Below are positions 21,124-23,742 of a stretch of 23,742 nucleotides of DNA, piece by piece; position 1 is the first letter of the stretch; each line of letters begins with the position of its first letter. The DNA is from Saccoglossus kowalevskii. Taxonomy: Eukaryota; Hemichordata; Enteropneusta; Harrimaniidae. Below the pieces are notes generated by a model. That model was not told where the DNA came from. It ran no database searches and saw only the letters and a list, made by a program, of their open reading frames with translations. A program made the translations under genes and the position numbers. The stretch lies in assembly GCF_000003605.2 (NCBI RefSeq), contig NW_003133368.1, positions 16,213 to 39,954 of the forward strand. The letters run 5' to 3'.

Positions 21124-21145
21124 CAATGTTTGTGAACAAACATTG
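21124..21145. promoter_or_regulatory. Palindrome with paired forkhead-like motifs
   Basis: CAATGTTTGT-GA-ACAAACATTG is a 10-base perfect inverted repeat around two bases. Each arm contains ACAAACA or TGTTTGT, the forkhead core. It lies about 730 bases upstream of the candidate minus-strand exon. A regulatory role is speculation. Confidence 0.3.
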
Positions 21146-21463
21146 ACAAACGATCATAGGGTAAAGCTAAAACAATAGTGTCGTGGCTCCATCCGTTAGT
21201 ACCTTCCATGTTGGAACTAAGGAGGTTCATGTTAGAGCCAAGCAGCATATTCTGAGTTTAATGTATACAGGTCAATATAACAGCCTAAACTGCTTGAGAA
21301 TTAGACACACATTGGGTTCACAAATATGGTTAACAACAACGACATTGAAATGCATAACTACTATAAATCCTGTTCTACTTCATTACAGGCAAAGAAAAAA
21401 TAGACATGTTATAGTACACCCCACCAAGCTTCTTGGATTGCAAGTACAATTCAATCAAACTTG

Positions 21464-21469
21464 TTTATT
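21464..21469 (-). terminator. ATG12: Possible ATG12 polyadenylation signal
   Basis: AATAAA on the minus strand, about 280 bases after the ATG12 stop. It is the first clear canonical signal I see in that direction. Such hexamers are common in AT-rich DNA, so the call is tentative. Confidence 0.35.
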
Positions 21470-21748
21470 TAGTAACATAACTTTTTGTTGATCCAGTATA
21501 AGTTTTTATATTTTCAAGTAATCCCCTTTATACAAATACTAGTATACTGTACACTGATAAGATAAGTAAACATATCACAAACAATCAAATGCAATATTGT
21601 CCCAATAATTTAAGTCAATCATTCAAGCTTCAGTACTATTCGGCACCTCAAAACAATGACCAGCTATGAAGTATCCACTACATTGCAATCTTGGTAAAAT
21701 AGTAATTCCATATAATATAAATAACATTGTATATACACAAAATCCTGG

Positions 21749-21808
21749 TCATCCCCATGCTTGGCTTTTGCAGTAATGAAGTATAAGTTTTCCATCGCTG
21801 CCAAAACA
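21749..21808 (-). CDS. ATG12: ATG12 last coding exon (C-terminus with terminal glycine)
   Basis: On the minus strand, acceptor TTGTTTTCAG precedes 20 codons ending in TGA (stop at 21749-21751). The peptide [19 protein letters not shown] is the signature C-terminus of the autophagy ubiquitin-like protein ATG12. Its final Gly is activated by ATG7, passed to ATG10 and linked to a lysine of ATG5; the conjugate then promotes lipidation of ATG8/LC3. Nothing is missing in this exon and the terminal glycine is intact. It joins in frame to the exon at 22870-22932. Confidence 0.96.
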   Translation of the reverse strand, partial: CFGSDGKLILHYCKSQAWG

Positions 21809-21859
21809 CTGAAAACAAAACAAAGTTAAATAATTGTTTATCAGACTTGTTATACCAGG

Positions 21860-22070
21860 TATTGTAAAATGACTAATTTTCACTGGGTTTATATTTCGCT
21901 GATTTACCTTTTCAGGTATATTCAGTGGATTTTAAATACACGGTTTTATCATTTAGACAATGTGTTCTATGCTCAATTTTACATATTCACTGGGTTTTAA
22001 TTTAGTGCATTTTCCAGTCAGCGAAATAAATAAAATTAAAACCCAGTGAATAATTAACCCCCTTACAGTA
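21860..22070. mobile_element. MITE with inverted arms in the last ATG12 intron
   Basis: Outer ends read TATTGTAA (21860-21867) and, inverted, TACTGTAA (22063-22070). Inner arms TTCACTGGGTTT (21879-21890) and AAACCCAGTGAA (22039-22050) pair perfectly and are followed by TTCGCTGA in both arms. The terminal TA on each side may be the target duplication. The TTCACTGGGTTTTAA motif recurs inside near 21985. No coding. Confidence 0.68.
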
Positions 22071-22869
22071 TTTTACTATGAATAAAACAAAGTGTAACAG
22101 CGATTATGCCTTCAATAATACTATAGGCAAAATGAACATATTGAACAAATACTTAACAAGGTGTCAATAGGGAGTCAATGTTTGTTAGGAATCTAACAGA
22201 CATTTGTCACCTTTTTTCTATAGAATTTCCATAGAAATTGTTTGTAAGGATTGACCCTCTAAGAAGACATCATTGAATGAGATACAGCCGAGTGTTGATC
22301 GTGGTATATTAGCTGAGAGGTCAATAGTTTATTCTACATGTCAACAAATCAAAGACTGAGGTAACAATTTATAACATAAAATGAATTCAGAAATTAGAGC
22401 ATCCTATTCATGACAGTGGAACTATATATTCATTTGCATAAATACAAACAGTTTTAGTCTTTTTGTTAAGAGAGAATTTCCATTTCACTGTAATATTCTT
22501 AAAGGGAAACCTGCCAAACCCAGGGATTGCACCAAGGAATCATGGAACACTATTATTTATGTTGTTTACAATGTTAATCTATCTTTTGTTATCCATTGTG
22601 ATTTTAATCCAAATAGCAAATTTGTTGTGAGATTGGGCGTAACTGGAGATGCCCCTTTAACATTGACACAGGATTATTGTGCATATACATACAACTGTTG
22701 CAGTTTTTAATTTGCATTTGCATATGCATGAGCTAAAACTAAATTCATCGCCGGTAATATGCGCAGAATATCACAAGACCACATTGGAGTTACTGTTGTG
22801 TAGTCTAAAATAACAGATCACATGACACAAAATCATCTACACAGGCGTTAGAATTTTAAAGTTACTTAC

Positions 22870-22932
22870 TTCAAACACATTTCCAATTTCTTGGTCAGGT
22901 GCAGGTGAAAATGATTGATTCACATAAAGAAA
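22870..22932 (-). CDS. ATG12: ATG12 penultimate coding exon, gene cut by window edge
   Basis: A 63-base minus-strand exon between acceptor ATTTTACAG and donor GAA|GTAAGTAAC. It encodes 21 residues, beginning FLYVNQSFSPAPDQE and ending just before the last exon's CFGSDGK. This is the ubiquitin-fold core of ATG12. Phase is 0 at both ends. The earlier exons (N-terminal extension and first part of the ubiquitin fold) are not found between here and 23742, so they should lie beyond the right edge. Only about the last 40 residues of the protein are in this window. Confidence 0.95.
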
Positions 22933-23429
22933 CTGTAAAATACAATTAATATGATAGTGATTCATGGATCATCAAGAATAATCTGAAGTGAATAAATTTG
23001 ATGAGAAAGAGAGACATAAGGGCCATTACTAGCCAATGAAAACTTATAATTTATGAAAAGCATAGTACATAGTTATAATTAAATATTAAATATAGTTTAA
23101 CACTAGTGACCTTGCCCTTTCTTATATAATATCATCATTTTTATGTTTCTCTCTACTAAAAGAAATCAACAGGTCTGGACTACAATGTGAATGATATTTT
23201 GGTATACTTTTTGAAGAAAAAAAATGTATTAGGTATAGCAAACATATTTGCAGAGGAGGTATGGTTTTCAGTCTTGAGTCACAGATGTATGTCAACCTGC
23301 ATTCAACTGGGGTGCAACACATCAAAATCAAAGAAAGCTTAGAAAGAACTCCCATGTGCTGAGAGTATTGGAGACACATTAAATATAATTCGAAATTACT
23401 TAGCTGAAAACTAATTATGAAAATCAGAA

Positions 23430-23660
23430 AATTAATATGACCAGATTTGAGTGTAAAACTAATGAGGTCTGCGCAATGTAACAGAAAATCTATGTCTCCA
23501 AGTTTAATTGAAATGTGATTAGAACCAAAAAATTATGAATTATTATGCTTATTAGGGAATTAATATGAACAGATTTTTACACCCCAAACTAATTAGGTTT
23601 GTACATTGTCCTAGAGCATCTTTGTACTAAGTTTCATTGAAATGGAATAATTAGTACCGT
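23430..23660. repeat. Diverged tandem duplication, period 128 bp
   Basis: AATTAATATGA occurs at 23430-23440 and 23558-23568. Each is followed in order by similar CAGATTT, AAACTAAT, AGGT(C/T)TG and AAGTTT(A/C)ATTGAAAT segments. It looks like two units of a longer dispersed repeat inside the ATG12 intron. After it, 23655-23742 starts with TACCGTGAAAATTCC, possibly another element's end cut by the window. Confidence 0.6.
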
Positions 23661-23742
23661 GAAAATTCCAAAATTTCGACCCCTCTAAAAATTCGACCGC
23701 CTATTTATTTGCCGGGTTTCGGTGTTTTATTTACCTCCAAAT

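Noticed and set aside
1-23742. CRISPR arrays, operons, ribosome binding sites and other bacterial features
   Set aside because: Spliced GT-AG genes and animal repeat types show nuclear eukaryotic DNA; the 50-bp array has no spacers.

Overview
This is nuclear DNA from an animal, most likely a marine invertebrate. It is visibly AT-rich, with GT-AG introns of a few hundred to about 3000 bases and many small repeats. It also carries a DIRS-type retrotransposon. One protein-coding gene is complete (CFAP52), one is cut by the right edge (ATG12), and one candidate first exon has no recognised family. No species can be fixed from the sequence alone.

Layout. 1-5289 is intergenic. It holds a short tandem array (about 6-77), a 670-bp element with 28-bp terminal inverted repeats (1297-1966), a GC-rich near-palindrome (2167-2226), a 12-copy array of a 50-bp unit (3041-3640), and a TATA-containing promoter-like stretch that may be a solo LTR (about 4656-4990). 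5290-17700 is CFAP52 on the plus strand: an RFX X-box-like site 103 bases before the ATG, 12 coding exons giving 615 residues, and a 3'UTR ending near an AATAAA at 17680. Intron 1 carries an inverted-repeat MITE. Intron 3 carries a decayed DIRS-like retrotransposon (8473-10733) that itself contains a 151-bp inverted-repeat insertion, and a 330-base N gap follows directly.

17700-20260 is repeat-rich: a hairpin plus about four copies of a 157-169-bp unit, and a possible tRNA-derived SINE. 20261-20392 is a candidate minus-strand first exon. 21749-22932 holds the last two coding exons of ATG12 on the minus strand, with another MITE in the intron between them. 23430-23660 is a diverged 128-bp tandem duplication.

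How the genes relate. CFAP52 is a structural protein of the ciliary axoneme. ATG12 is the ubiquitin-like modifier of autophagosome formation. They converge tail to tail, with the unidentified minus-strand exon between them, and nothing shows a shared pathway. The most unusual item is the DIRS copy: its reverse transcriptase is joined almost directly to its tyrosine recombinase by an internal deletion, a conserved recombinase arginine is lost, and a second small transposon sits in its 5' part. No clearly new biological system is visible; the best leads are that nested element, the terminal motif shared between repeats, and the orphan exon.
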